NCBI GenBank assembly: GCA_017303475.1
Contig: JAFLBO010000007.1
Span: 107,501-171,500 of the forward strand
DNA length: 64,000 bases
Direction: 5' to 3'
Source: Chitinophagales bacterium
GTDB taxonomy: Bacteria > Bacteroidota > Bacteroidia > Chitinophagales > Saprospiraceae
The position numbers and the translations under genes were made by a program. The notes beneath the pieces are model-generated. The model did not search any database. It was not told the origin of the DNA and worked only from the letters and a program-made list of their open reading frames with translations. Positions within the stretch are counted from its first letter, which is position 1; each line of letters opens with the position of its first letter. This document shows positions 24,747-32,697 of this stretch, piece by piece.

Positions 24747-24780
24747 AACGCCCCGCCGAGTTGTTACCCGGCGGGGCGTT
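24747..24780 (+). terminator. Intrinsic terminator with perfect 12-bp GC stem
   Basis: AACGCCCCGCCG (24747-24758) and CGGCGGGGCGTT (24769-24780) pair perfectly around a 10-nt loop, followed by GTGTTT. The stem is the strongest GC hairpin of the window and closes the short transcription unit of the 29-codon frame. Confidence 0.8.
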
Positions 24781-24803
24781 GTGTTTAAACACCAAACATG
24801 CAC

Positions 24804-25058
24804 TTATTCTCTCCAGCGCTGTAAATGCTTTTTCACAGCATCTTTATTTTCCCGGTAAACTTTTGCACCCCTGGTGGCGGTTACAATACTGCAAGGCACT
24901 TCCCGGGCTACTTCCCGCTGGGAATGGCCGCGATCAAAAGCTTCGAAAATGCGCCATCGTTCGATCATCATGGCGCGTTCGTTTTCGGTAAAAGTTAGTT
25001 GGAGCAGTTCGTTGAACTCCTTTTCGGAGAGCGAAGATTGAAACAGTTGGTAGAGCAT
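24804..25058 (-). CDS. TrpR-like (Trp repressor superfamily) helix-turn-helix protein
   Basis: The 84-aa protein shows the all-helical Trp repressor pattern: FNELLQLTFTENERAMMIERW, then a recognition helix region SQREVAREVPCSIVTATRGAKVY that parallels the E. coli TrpR stretch around ATITRGSN. It is shorter than TrpR (108 aa), lacking the N-terminal arm. It could bind tryptophan or another ligand; no trp genes adjoin it. The start MLYQLFQ is chosen because upstream codons read the repeat arm beginning at 25132. It lies alone between the small transcription unit and a perfect hairpin. Confidence 0.75.
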   Translation of the reverse strand: MLYQLFQSSLSEKEFNELLQLTFTENERAMMIERWRIFEAFDRGHSQREVAREVPCSIVTATRGAKVYRENKDAVKKHLQRWRE

Positions 25059-25131
25059 GATACGGGATAGTAGGCGAGTGAATTGGAGTAAAAGAAGCAC
25101 AAACCTAATACTATTTTCCGAAAATGGCAGT

Positions 25132-25240
25132 TTTTCACCGCTAAGTACGCAAAAAGCGCCAAAGTAAACAGTGCATTTCACGTTTGATCATGTGTATGCC
25201 CTGTTTACTTTGGCGCTTTTTGCGTACTTAGCGGTGAAAA
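25132..25240. repeat. Perfect 40-bp inverted repeat with 29-nt loop
   Basis: Positions 25132-25171 are the exact reverse complement of 25201-25240 (40 of 40). The phrase contains GCTAAGTACGCAAAAAGCGCC. The TAG stop of the large propeller gene starts two bases after the right arm. No T-tract follows either arm and the 29-nt loop carries no coding potential. Confidence 0.9.
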
Positions 25241-25241
25241 C

Positions 25242-28200
25242 CTATCGCATCAACTTGTGCACTTCCTGCATCAGCTCATGGAACGGACGCGGCGGAGTGG
25301 CAGCACTTCCGCTGTTTTGCTTTTCCCATTCCGCTTTATCAATCACTCGCAGTGCAGGCAATTTGGCTTTAGCCAGGGCCTTGTTCAGCGCCGCTACATC
25401 GTTTTTAAAATAACCATCGGCTTTTACATGGGCTTGCTTGAGCTCCTCTCCTATGGTTTTTTGTCCTTCCAGCACCGATTGTGTAGGCATATTGTCTGAA
25501 GCCTCCGTGTACACATACAGTCGGCCCAGACGTGCGCGCAACTGTTGCTCACCGGTGATACCTCTGGATTCAATGGTTTCGGTGAGTGTTTTGCGGAAAG
25601 CATCCAGGTTTTGGCTCAATTTACTGAGCTCATCTTTCAGCTTCTTGTCTTTGGCAACTGCCATACGTTGATCCACGCTGTCTTTCAGGTTGCGCACCTG
25701 TGCTTCCAGGAAACCAAGATCTTCTACCATTTCAAACAAACCGTCAGATATGGTTCGTTTCTTAGCATAATCGAGTTCCGGCATTAATGGATCAGGTACC
25801 AATTGCAGGGAGCCTTCATCCACCCATTCGCCGGCACGCAGACGAACGGTGTAATTGCCCGGCAAGGCTTGTCGGCCAATAAACCCGGCGTATACCCCGA
25901 ATTCTCCTTGTACCAATACACCTTTGGCGGCTTTTGGCGGCGTCAGGCGCATGTCCCAACGCACGAAGTTGATGCCTTTGCGTTTGGTCCCGGGCATAGA
26001 TGCCACCACTTTACCGGATGGGTCCAGTACTTCTACAGTTACATCGCCTGTGTTGAGGCGGTCTTTTAGGTAGTATTGAATGGTTGCTACCTCAGGAGCA
26101 TTCATACCGGCATAGGAGTCGGTGCTTGGGAATGCATTGCCATAGTGGCCGCTGCTAACTACTGCCGGACGAGTAGGCAACAAGGCGGCATTTTTTTCCA
26201 GGACCTCGTTGGTGAGACGACGGATGGGCGAAATATCGTCGATGATAAACACCCCGCGACCGTGTGTGGCCAGCACCAGATCATTGGTTTTAGGCTGGAT
26301 AACTATATCTCGTACCGCAACGTATTCAGGCAGGCGAGCTTTGTACAACACCCAGCTTTGGCCGCCATCTGTGCTGATATACAAACCGAATTCTGTGCCC
26401 AGAAACAATAGGTTCGGATTTTCCAGGTCTTCTACAATCACGTGGGCATAGCCTTGCAGCACTTTATCGCCGCCGATGTTTACCCATGTTTTACCACCAT
26501 CTTCAGTTTTAGCTACATACGTTTTCATGTCGCCGTAAGCGTGGTTATCGAAGGTGGCGTAAATGCGATTGCGGTTGAAACGGCTGGGGGTTACACGGCT
26601 CACCCAGGTTCCAGAAGGTATGCCTGCGATGTTTTGGGAAATGAGTTCCCAGTTTTTACCGCCATCGCGGGTTATTTGAATATTACCGTCGTCGGTGCCC
26701 ACACAAATCAGGTTTTCATCCAGTGGTGATGGGCCAATGCTGAAAATGGTGCAGTGGTTTTCGGCGCTGGTATTGTCTACCGTTACACCACCGCTTTCTG
26801 CTTGTTTCTGCTTTTCTTTATTATTTGTGGTCAAATCAGGTGAAATACGCTGCCAGGAATGGCCCTGATCATTGGTTTTGAACAGGTATTGTGCGCCGAT
26901 GTACAGGGTATTTGGGTTTTTAAGCCCTTTTACCAACGGGGTATTCCAGTTCCAACGGTGTTTTTCCTCACCTTTTGCCAGTTGTGGTTTGATGAACTGA
27001 CTTTGATTAATCACCCGGTTGTATTTGGCTACTTCGCCGCCCTGACTTTCACTGTAAATAATATCAGGATTGGAGGCATCCGGCTGCACCCAGAAGCCGT
27101 CGCCGCCACCTACGCTTTCCCAGTCGCTGTTTTCTATGCCGGCTTTGCTTTGAGAAGGGCCGCGCCAGGAACCGTTATCCTGCAAGCCGCCGTACACATT
27201 GTAGGGTGTTTGCTCGTCTATTTGTACGTGGTAGAACTGCGATACCGGGATGGTATTTAGGTGTGTCCAGGTAACGCCCTGATCCAGGCTCATGTATACA
27301 CCACCGTCGGTGCCCAGGTAGAGGTGACTGGTATTATTGGGGTTGATCCAGAGTGCGTGGTGGTCGGAGTGTACCCATCCGCCTGCATTGGAGGCTTCGC
27401 TGAAGGAATAGCCGCCGTCGGTAGAGATAGAGAGGGAGAATGCCGGGCGGTAAACGCGTTTAGGATCGTATGGGTCTACTACCAGGGTGCTGAAGTAGAA
27501 AGGGCGCGCGGTTACGTTGGAGTTGGCGCTTTGGTATTTCCAGGTTTCGCCGCCATCAGAGGAGATAAGCAGGCTTGTTTTTTCACTTTCTACAATGGCC
27601 AGTACGTTGTCTGGCGCGCTTGGGGCAAGTGCCAGGGCAATACGGCCGAACTCGCCGCTGGGGAGTCCGTTAGTTATTTTCCGCCAGTTTTTACCGCCGT
27701 CGGTGCTTTTATACAGGGCGCTGCCGGGTCCGCCAGACACAAATGAGTAAGGTGTTCGGCGGAATTGCCACATGGAAGCCAGGAGTACATCCGGATTGCG
27801 TGGGTCCATGATGATGTCGGCGCAACCTGTTTTTTCGTCGGTGTACAGCACTTTGTTCCAGGTTTTACCGCCGTCGGTTGTTTTGTACAAACCGCGGTCC
27901 GGACTATCGCTCCAGAGTTTGCCGGGAACGGCCACGTAAAGCGTGTTGGGGTCGGTGGGGTGGAGTACAATTTTAGCAATGTGTTCGGAGTTTTCCAGTC
28001 CAACACGGGTCCAGTTGCGACCCGCGTCGGTGCTTTTGTACAAGCCCAGGCCTATGGCCACGCTGTTGCGCATATTGCTTTCGCCTGTGCCTACCCAGAT
28101 GGTTTCCGGGTTTTTCTGGTCGATGGCAATAGCGCCGATGCTTTGCGGGTATTTTTCAAAAACAGGTTCAAAAGTGAAACCGGCCGTGGTAGATTTCCAC

Positions 28201-28403
28201 ACGCCGCCGCCTGCGGTACCTACGTAGAGGGTTTTGGTACTGTTGTTCACGCCTTCAATGGCTGTGATACGTCCGCCCATTACAGCCGGACCGATGCTGC
28301 GGGCTTCTATTGCTCCGAAGGTAGAAGAGCTAAGTTTGGTTTGTGCCTGAATACCTGAGGCAAGCAGCAGAAAAACAGGGAAAAAGAGGTGAAATTGTTT
28401 CAT
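25242..28403 (-). CDS. Large secreted Asp-box/VPS10-like beta-propeller protein
   Basis: The 1053-aa protein has a signal peptide (MKQFHLFFPVFLLLASGIQA) and about ten Asp-box motifs such as STDAGRNW, TTDGGKTW, STDGGKNW, SSDGGETW, SLDQGVTW, TNDQGHSW, TRDGGKNW and TEDGGKTW. These give two consecutive seven-bladed propellers like those of xyloglucanase and sortilin-like proteins. After about residue 760 come an FlgD-Ig-like domain (VEVLDPSGKVVASMPG) and a helical C-terminal region. There is no T9SS sorting domain, so it may remain periplasmic. Related proteins are often annotated as glycosyl hydrolases, but no catalytic acid pair could be recognised. Confidence 0.87.
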   Translation of the reverse strand: MKQFHLFFPVFLLLASGIQAQTKLSSSTFGAIEARSIGPAVMGGRITAIEGVNNSTKTLYVGTAGGGVWKSTTAGFTFEPVFEKYPQSIGAIAIDQKNPETIWVGTGESNMRNSVAIGLGLYKSTDAGRNWTRVGLENSEHIAKIVLHPTDPNTLYVAVPGKLWSDSPDRGLYKTTDGGKTWNKVLYTDEKTGCADIIMDPRNPDVLLASMWQFRRTPYSFVSGGPGSALYKSTDGGKNWRKITNGLPSGEFGRIALALAPSAPDNVLAIVESEKTSLLISSDGGETWKYQSANSNVTARPFYFSTLVVDPYDPKRVYRPAFSLSISTDGGYSFSEASNAGGWVHSDHHALWINPNNTSHLYLGTDGGVYMSLDQGVTWTHLNTIPVSQFYHVQIDEQTPYNVYGGLQDNGSWRGPSQSKAGIENSDWESVGGGDGFWVQPDASNPDIIYSESQGGEVAKYNRVINQSQFIKPQLAKGEEKHRWNWNTPLVKGLKNPNTLYIGAQYLFKTNDQGHSWQRISPDLTTNNKEKQKQAESGGVTVDNTSAENHCTIFSIGPSPLDENLICVGTDDGNIQITRDGGKNWELISQNIAGIPSGTWVSRVTPSRFNRNRIYATFDNHAYGDMKTYVAKTEDGGKTWVNIGGDKVLQGYAHVIVEDLENPNLLFLGTEFGLYISTDGGQSWVLYKARLPEYVAVRDIVIQPKTNDLVLATHGRGVFIIDDISPIRRLTNEVLEKNAALLPTRPAVVSSGHYGNAFPSTDSYAGMNAPEVATIQYYLKDRLNTGDVTVEVLDPSGKVVASMPGTKRKGINFVRWDMRLTPPKAAKGVLVQGEFGVYAGFIGRQALPGNYTVRLRAGEWVDEGSLQLVPDPLMPELDYAKKRTISDGLFEMVEDLGFLEAQVRNLKDSVDQRMAVAKDKKLKDELSKLSQNLDAFRKTLTETIESRGITGEQQLRARLGRLYVYTEASDNMPTQSVLEGQKTIGEELKQAHVKADGYFKNDVAALNKALAKAKLPALRVIDKAEWEKQNSGSAATPPRPFHELMQEVHKLMR

Positions 28404-28422
28404 ATTCTGTAAGGAAAGGCAT

Positions 28423-28487
28423 AAAAAAACCGCAGCGCTGTGGAGGCGCAGAGCCTTTGTCAACTCTGAAACTCCGCAAGGCTGCGG
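28423..28487 (-). terminator. Probable terminator downstream of the LolA-like gene
   Basis: On the minus strand CCGCAGC (28487-28481) pairs with GCTGCGG (28436-28430), which is followed directly by seven T (28429-28423). The loop is long (about 44 nt) and may hold internal pairing. The position, 66 nt after the LolA-like stop codon, fits a terminator. Confidence 0.5.
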
Positions 28488-28552
28488 CGATAAAGGAAAC
28501 CGGATAGCCAACCAAAGCGCCGGCAATGACCAACGCTTGAGTTGTCCAGTTT

Positions 28553-29278
28553 TTATTTGCCAGGCATCACGAAAGATTTCGGATCTACCAGCGGGTTGAT
28601 GGTTACTGTGGTAACAGTGATGGTAGAACCACCCATCATTGGATCGTTCTGTTGCATGGTGAACGGGAAAACGAGTCCGTCCTGTGTTTTGAAGTTGGAA
28701 TACGTGGTAGCGGATTCTACTTCTTTACCGTCAACTTCTTCTACGCGGATGTTTTTGATCTCGTAGAAAGTGGTTGGGTCGATGAAAGAGTATTCCACAC
28801 GTTTGCCGCCTTTGTTGATTTTGATTTTGTGGGCTTCAGTGCCGTCCACATCTTCGGTGCCCATGTATTCGATGGTGTACCCTTTTTCTTTGTAACCAAC
28901 CAATGTGCCATCTACGTCGGTCATATCAGCCATAGATTTAGCCTGGTCTGGTGTGATGGGTTCTGGTTCCATTTTGCCCATGAAAGGGTTGTTGGCCCAG
29001 CCTGTTTCGCCGTTGAGGACAGTTGTTTGAGTCATGCCCATCACAGAGACATCCATGCGGAGCGATTTATTGCGCACTGCCACCATGGTCATGCCGATGC
29101 TCATACCCGGAGCGCCGTCGGCAGTGATTTTAGCCTCAGATTTAACGGCTTCTACGTTTGCCCATTTAGCGCCACCAATGGCAGCGATATGTTTGTTGAC
29201 AATTTCTTCAGCGGTTTGTGCCTGAGCGAACCCTGAGAGGAAAAGAAGGAATGCTGCAAAAGAGAGCGTTTTTTTCAT
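28553..29278 (-). CDS. LolA-like outer-membrane lipoprotein-sorting family protein
   Basis: The 241-aa periplasmic protein has a signal peptide (MKKTLSFAAFLLFLSGFAQA) and then AEEIVNKHIAAIGG, the usual opening of Bacteroidota LolA/LppX-type beta-barrel halves. Later strands carry KINKGGKRVEYSFID and YEIKNIRVEEVDGK. Members bind lipids or lipoproteins between the membranes; this one lacks specific LolA ligand residues I can check, so a general lipid-binding role is the safer call. It lies 279 nt beyond the SPFH gene, from which a terminator separates it. Confidence 0.75.
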   Translation of the reverse strand: MKKTLSFAAFLLFLSGFAQAQTAEEIVNKHIAAIGGAKWANVEAVKSEAKITADGAPGMSIGMTMVAVRNKSLRMDVSVMGMTQTTVLNGETGWANNPFMGKMEPEPITPDQAKSMADMTDVDGTLVGYKEKGYTIEYMGTEDVDGTEAHKIKINKGGKRVEYSFIDPTTFYEIKNIRVEEVDGKEVESATTYSNFKTQDGLVFPFTMQQNDPMMGGSTITVTTVTINPLVDPKSFVMPGK

Positions 29279-29424
29279 TTTTGTACTTTTGATTTGGAAA
29301 TGTTAATAACGGGTCACGCAGATCCGATATTGTACACAAAGAAACGACTGGTTTTCCGGAGTGGGTGAAAAAATTAGATAAGCGGGCTTCCAGATAGGAC
29401 CAAGGACTTTTTTCTGGTAATTAG

Positions 29425-29466
29425 CGAAAAAAGGAAAGAGCGGCCAAACTTTATCAGCCGCTCTTT
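29425..29466 (-). terminator. Intrinsic terminator of the SPFH gene
   Basis: AAAGAGCGGC (29466-29457 on the minus strand) pairs perfectly with GCCGCTCTTT (29444-29435) around a 12-nt loop, followed on the minus strand by CCTTTTTTCGC. It lies about 90 nt after the SPFH stop codon. Confidence 0.8.
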
Positions 29467-29557
29467 GATCCACGGGTACACTGCATTTCACTTGAACTAA
29501 GGGTTCACCTAATTGAATCAACTTAGATCTGTCTGTTGGAGGCGGTCCTCTTCCAGG

Positions 29558-30361
29558 TTATTTTTGCAATCCGGAGCCTCCCGGGTCCATTACCATGGGT
29601 ACAGTACCGTTGGTAATAATTACTTTGGAGTTGCTGGATTGGCTCAATTTCAGCCAGGCATCCAGGGCTTTGAATTGGAGCACTTGTTCGGAAAGGCCTT
29701 CGGAGATAATTTTATTTGCATCGCGTTCGCCGGTAGCCTGAATACGTTTGCGTTCTGCTTCCTGGCGTTCTTGTTGGAGCACAAACTCCATGCGCTGGGC
29801 CTGTTGTTCGGCCTCCAGTTTGTCTTCGATAGCCTTGGTGAGGTTTTTGGGCAACGTGATGCTTTTCAATAAAACATTCTCAATCAAAATGCCTTTTTGA
29901 TCCAGGGTTTTCATCATCAAATCGCGGATAGCGTTTTCGATAACTGCCCGGTTTCCGGAATGCATGTCTTTGGCGTAGTACTTGGAGGTAACATCAGCTA
30001 CTGCAGAGCGGAAAACAGGCAAAATGATGGTTTCCTCGTACTCCAGACCTACTGAACGGAGCAAATTAGGAGCGTCTTTCTTGATTACTTTGTACAGGAT
30101 AGACACTTCGCTTTGAATGGTCAGACCTTCCTGTGAAGGGATATTCAGCGACACTTCCAGGTTTTCGGTTTGGCCTGAAACCTTTATGATGGTGCTGGTA
30201 AATGGATTGTACGTCCGAAGTCCGCTGGTATACACGTTGTCTGAGAATTTACCGAAGGTGCGTTTAACGCCAAATTCTCCTTGTCGTACCACAGTGCAAC
30301 TGCTCAAACCCATCAGGCCACACGCAGCGATGGCCACCGGAAGAAAAAACTTGATTTTCAT
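29558..30361 (-). CDS. Prohibitin/SPFH-domain (band 7) lipoprotein
   Basis: The 267-aa protein has a lipoprotein signal ending LSSC (Cys22) and an SPFH domain (about 25-195: VVRQGEFGVKRTFGKF, then VSILYKV, VFRSAVADVTSKYYAKD). A Glu/Gln/Arg-rich coiled coil follows at about 185-225 (KLEAEQQAQRMEFVLQQERQEAERKR) and then the ISEGLSEQVLQFKALDAW segment seen in prohibitin-like proteins. Such proteins oligomerise on membranes and organise proteases or microdomains. Lipidation rather than a transmembrane anchor is unusual compared with HflK/C. It follows the 244-aa unknown gene by 56 nt on the same strand. Confidence 0.88.
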   Translation of the reverse strand: MKIKFFLPVAIAACGLMGLSSCTVVRQGEFGVKRTFGKFSDNVYTSGLRTYNPFTSTIIKVSGQTENLEVSLNIPSQEGLTIQSEVSILYKVIKKDAPNLLRSVGLEYEETIILPVFRSAVADVTSKYYAKDMHSGNRAVIENAIRDLMMKTLDQKGILIENVLLKSITLPKNLTKAIEDKLEAEQQAQRMEFVLQQERQEAERKRIQATGERDANKIISEGLSEQVLQFKALDAWLKLSQSSNSKVIITNGTVPMVMDPGGSGLQK

Positions 30362-30417
30362 AGTTATTATGTGTGGTTTGGTTAGACATCCCGGCTTTTT
30401 CGCCGCCGGTAAGCGAT

Positions 30418-31152
30418 TTATTCACAGCGATTTTCCAATCGTATTTGTTCGAGTATAGACGCAGCCCTGTGGAGTTCCTGAGTCACAATGGTCCAGTTAT
30501 AGGTACTCAGCGCTTTTTCAGCGTGTTGAATAGCTTCTTCGGCCCATTGATTCACCTGGCTACAGGTGTTCATGCTGGCCGACAGGTGTGCGATGCTGTA
30601 AATCAAACGGATGGCATGGTCAACTTTCTGGGCCAGGATATGGAGGTCGTTGCTGGCCAGCCCATCGGCCAAATCCATTTGAGCCAGTTGAGCATCGTCA
30701 TGAAGTAATCTTAGCGGCGCCAGCGATTCCTCGGGGATTTTGGCCGTGGCTGTTTTTTTCAAACAAACCGAAGCAGCTTCCCGCATAAGAACAGCCTGCC
30801 TGCGGGCTTCAACTGCACGCTGGAGCTTTGAATTAAGGTCTTTCTCCAATCGGTAGTTGATCACATCGCATTGTCTGCGTCCTATTTCGGCGGTGGCCCG
30901 GATTTCTGTACAATAAAGCCCCGAAATCACCACGGCATCGAAAATAGTGTAACAATCGGCTAATTTTACCAGGATTTCAATGGGTTCGCTGCTTCTCATG
31001 GCATTGGCCAGGGCGGTGTCAACGCGGTTGGCCTGACGAACCACCCATTCCAGCGTTTGTGGCGAGTCCATGGTTTCCTGGCTGTATAAGCGATCTGTGA
31101 GGAAAAACATGGCCATCAGACCGCATCGTATGACATGAGAAAACTGGTGCAT
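30418..31152 (-). CDS. Unknown exported helical protein upstream of the SPFH gene
   Basis: The 244-aa protein is not one I recognise. It has a weak N-terminal hydrophobic stretch (VIRCGLMAMFFLTDRLYS), which may be a signal peptide, then an almost wholly helical body rich in Ala, Leu, Glu and Arg with six cysteines outside the signal region. Helices such as LNSKLQRAVEARRQAVLMREAA suggest a helical bundle. It precedes the SPFH lipoprotein gene by 56 nt and probably forms an operon with it. It is divergent from a TetR-family gene with a perfect palindrome between, so TetR control of both units is likely. Confidence 0.65.
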   Translation of the reverse strand: MHQFSHVIRCGLMAMFFLTDRLYSQETMDSPQTLEWVVRQANRVDTALANAMRSSEPIEILVKLADCYTIFDAVVISGLYCTEIRATAEIGRRQCDVINYRLEKDLNSKLQRAVEARRQAVLMREAASVCLKKTATAKIPEESLAPLRLLHDDAQLAQMDLADGLASNDLHILAQKVDHAIRLIYSIAHLSASMNTCSQVNQWAEEAIQHAEKALSTYNWTIVTQELHRAASILEQIRLENRCE

Positions 31153-31170
31153 GATGAAAATATTATTAAA

Positions 31171-31188
31171 ACTTTCAAATTTGAAAGT
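31171..31188. promoter_or_regulatory. Perfect 18-bp palindrome, candidate TetR operator
   Basis: ACTTTCAAATTTGAAAGT is a perfect 18-bp palindrome 18 nt upstream of the minus-strand gene start (31152) and 69 nt upstream of the TetR-family start. An exact -7 element TACTTTTG for the tetR gene lies at 31230-31237. The location between divergent regulator and target is the usual TetR arrangement. Confidence 0.7.
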
Positions 31189-31257
31189 AATACTATGATA
31201 ACATAAACCAATACCTCAAAAAGATGTTTTACTTTTGTGCATATTTTTTTCCTTTGT

Positions 31258-31935
31258 ATGAACCTTCAGATAAGTATCCAACCCAATCTCAAACTCGCCC
31301 TGCGCGATCCGGAAGCCAGTACGCTAGGCAGAAAGATCATTCGGGAGGGCATAGTACTCATGTGTAACCTGGGCTACGAGCAGTTTACATTTAAAAAACT
31401 GGCTGAATCCATTGACAGTACCGAGGCCAGCATTTACCGGTATTTTGAAAACAAACACCGGCTATTGCTGTACTTTCTGACCTGGTACTGGAATTATGTA
31501 GAATACCAATGCACGGTTTCCCTGCACAATCTGAATGACCCGGAAATAAAAATCCGGAAGATCATTGAGATCCTGACCGGCGGATTGCCGAATTGGGCAG
31601 ACACCACTGGCATTGACAAATCTGCGCTGCAGGACATTGTAATTGCAGAAAGCAGCAAGGCATACCTGACCAAGGAGGTAGACGCCATCAACAGTCAGCA
31701 GCTTTTCAAGCCTTACAAGGATTTGTGTCATCACATTGCTACGGTATTTGCCGAGTACAACCCGGCATACCCATACCCTCACTCCCTGGCGAGCACCCTG
31801 ATGGAGGCGGCGCAGTTTCAACCATATTTTATGGAACACCTGCCTGCTCTGACAGATTTCAAAGGAGAGCAGCGGAACAAAACCGCTGTGGCGGGATATT
31901 TGGAAAATTTGGTGTTTGCAGCGTTGAGGAAGTAA
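31258..31935 (+). CDS. TetR/AcrR family transcriptional regulator
   Basis: The 225-aa protein has an N-terminal TetR helix-turn-helix (about 27-70): IIREGIVLMCNLGYEQFTFK then LAESIDSTEASIYRYFENKHRLL. An unrelated-looking ligand-binding C-terminal domain follows. The start at 31258 (MNLQIS) is preferred to an upstream ATG because it lies at proper distance from the -7 box at 31230-31237. It probably represses itself and the divergent unknown/SPFH unit through the palindrome at 31171-31188. The ligand is unknown. Confidence 0.9.
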   Translation: MNLQISIQPNLKLALRDPEASTLGRKIIREGIVLMCNLGYEQFTFKKLAESIDSTEASIYRYFENKHRLLLYFLTWYWNYVEYQCTVSLHNLNDPEIKIRKIIEILTGGLPNWADTTGIDKSALQDIVIAESSKAYLTKEVDAINSQQLFKPYKDLCHHIATVFAEYNPAYPYPHSLASTLMEAAQFQPYFMEHLPALTDFKGEQRNKTAVAGYLENLVFAALRK

Positions 31936-32187
31936 GGGGTCAGTTGGGTCATTAGGGGTCATTTGAGTCATTAGGGGTCATTTGGGTCATTAGGGGTCAT
32001 TTGAGTCATTAGGGGTCATTAGGGGTCATTTGGGTCATTTTTTTGGGGTTAAACCATATACTTGGGTTCAGGTAGCAAACGTTTAGTTGGCAGTTGAGCC
32101 AGATCCTTCGCTACGCACAAGATGACAATACTCGCCCCAATCCCCTAAATGACCCCAATGACCCCTAAATGACTCCTAAATGCCCCT
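31936..32187. repeat. GGGTCATT tandem tract with complementary AATGACCC tract
   Basis: Directly after the tetR stop, about ten GGGTCATT-type units run to 32040. The complementary CCTAAATGACCCCAATGACC units occupy 32138-32187. The left arm is about twice as long as the right one. The phrases match those at 2053-2246, 30 kb away. The right arm ends just before the next gene and supplies an upstream in-frame ATG that is probably not used. Confidence 0.8.
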
Positions 32188-32213
32188 ACAAAACCTCTGC
32201 CTTCGCCATTTTT

Positions 32214-32504
32214 ATGGCGGAACCCACCCTGCTGGATCAGCTCAAATGGCTGCCCGAAATCAAAAAACGCTGCGAAGAAGGCGAGGCTCCCTGGCTGTAT
32301 TATGCCAAATTATATGATCAATGCAACCTAAGCTTAGGTAAACCTCAACGCTATTGCACCGTTATGAATATGTATGAATATGGCAAAATAGAGGTAAAAC
32401 CCTGGGAAGGAGATGTGGAAACCGTCAATGAACAACGTGCAAAAATCGGGTTGCCATTACTGGATTGGAAGGTAGAAGAAGCCATGAAAGAAGGCTCGAA
32501 GTAA
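32214..32504 (+). CDS. Small hypothetical protein
   Basis: The 96-aa protein (MAEPTLLDQLKWLPEIKKRC...) has no signal peptide and no motif that I recognise; it mixes short helices (EIKKRCEEGEAPWLYYAKLYDQ) with a C-terminal part ending WKVEEAMKEGSK. The start at 32214 is chosen because an upstream in-frame ATG at 32169 lies inside the repeat tract and would translate repeat phrases. A terminator hairpin follows at 32634. It could be a small regulator or structural protein, but no function is proposed. Confidence 0.55.
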   Translation: MAEPTLLDQLKWLPEIKKRCEEGEAPWLYYAKLYDQCNLSLGKPQRYCTVMNMYEYGKIEVKPWEGDVETVNEQRAKIGLPLLDWKVEEAMKEGSK

Positions 32505-32507
32505 AAA

Positions 32508-32669
32508 TGCCGTAAGGCACTAAGACACCAAGTTGTTGATTGTCTGCATTCTTCTGAATTCATTATCCATGCAGCGAAGCTGCTATCCTTCTCGCCTTGG
32601 CATCTTTGTGTCTTCTTTCTGCCTTCCAAATACACAAGGGGCCATCCACTGTTGCGGACGGCCCCTTGT
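32508..32669 (+). terminator. Partial GGCACTAAGACACCAAG repeat followed by an intrinsic terminator
   Basis: AAGGCACTAAGACACCAAG near 32512 is loosely mirrored by CTTGGCATCTTTGTGTCTT near 32596. A terminator follows: ACAAGGGGCC (32634-32643) pairs perfectly with GGCCCCTTGT (32660-32669), extended by TCC/GGA inside the loop and followed by CATTTTTTTG. The T-tract is on the plus strand, so it ends the small hypothetical gene and faces the crp-like gene. Confidence 0.75.
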
Positions 32670-32697
32670 CATTTTTTTGAAGGACTTTGGTATGTCA

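Noticed and set aside
25132..25240. Terminal inverted repeats of an insertion sequence
   Set aside because: Only 29 nt lie between the arms and no transposase or target duplication is visible; a MITE-like origin cannot be excluded.
32169..32213. Earlier ATG for the small hypothetical gene
   Set aside because: The extra 15 codons are translated repeat phrases; the ATG at 32214 is a more natural start.
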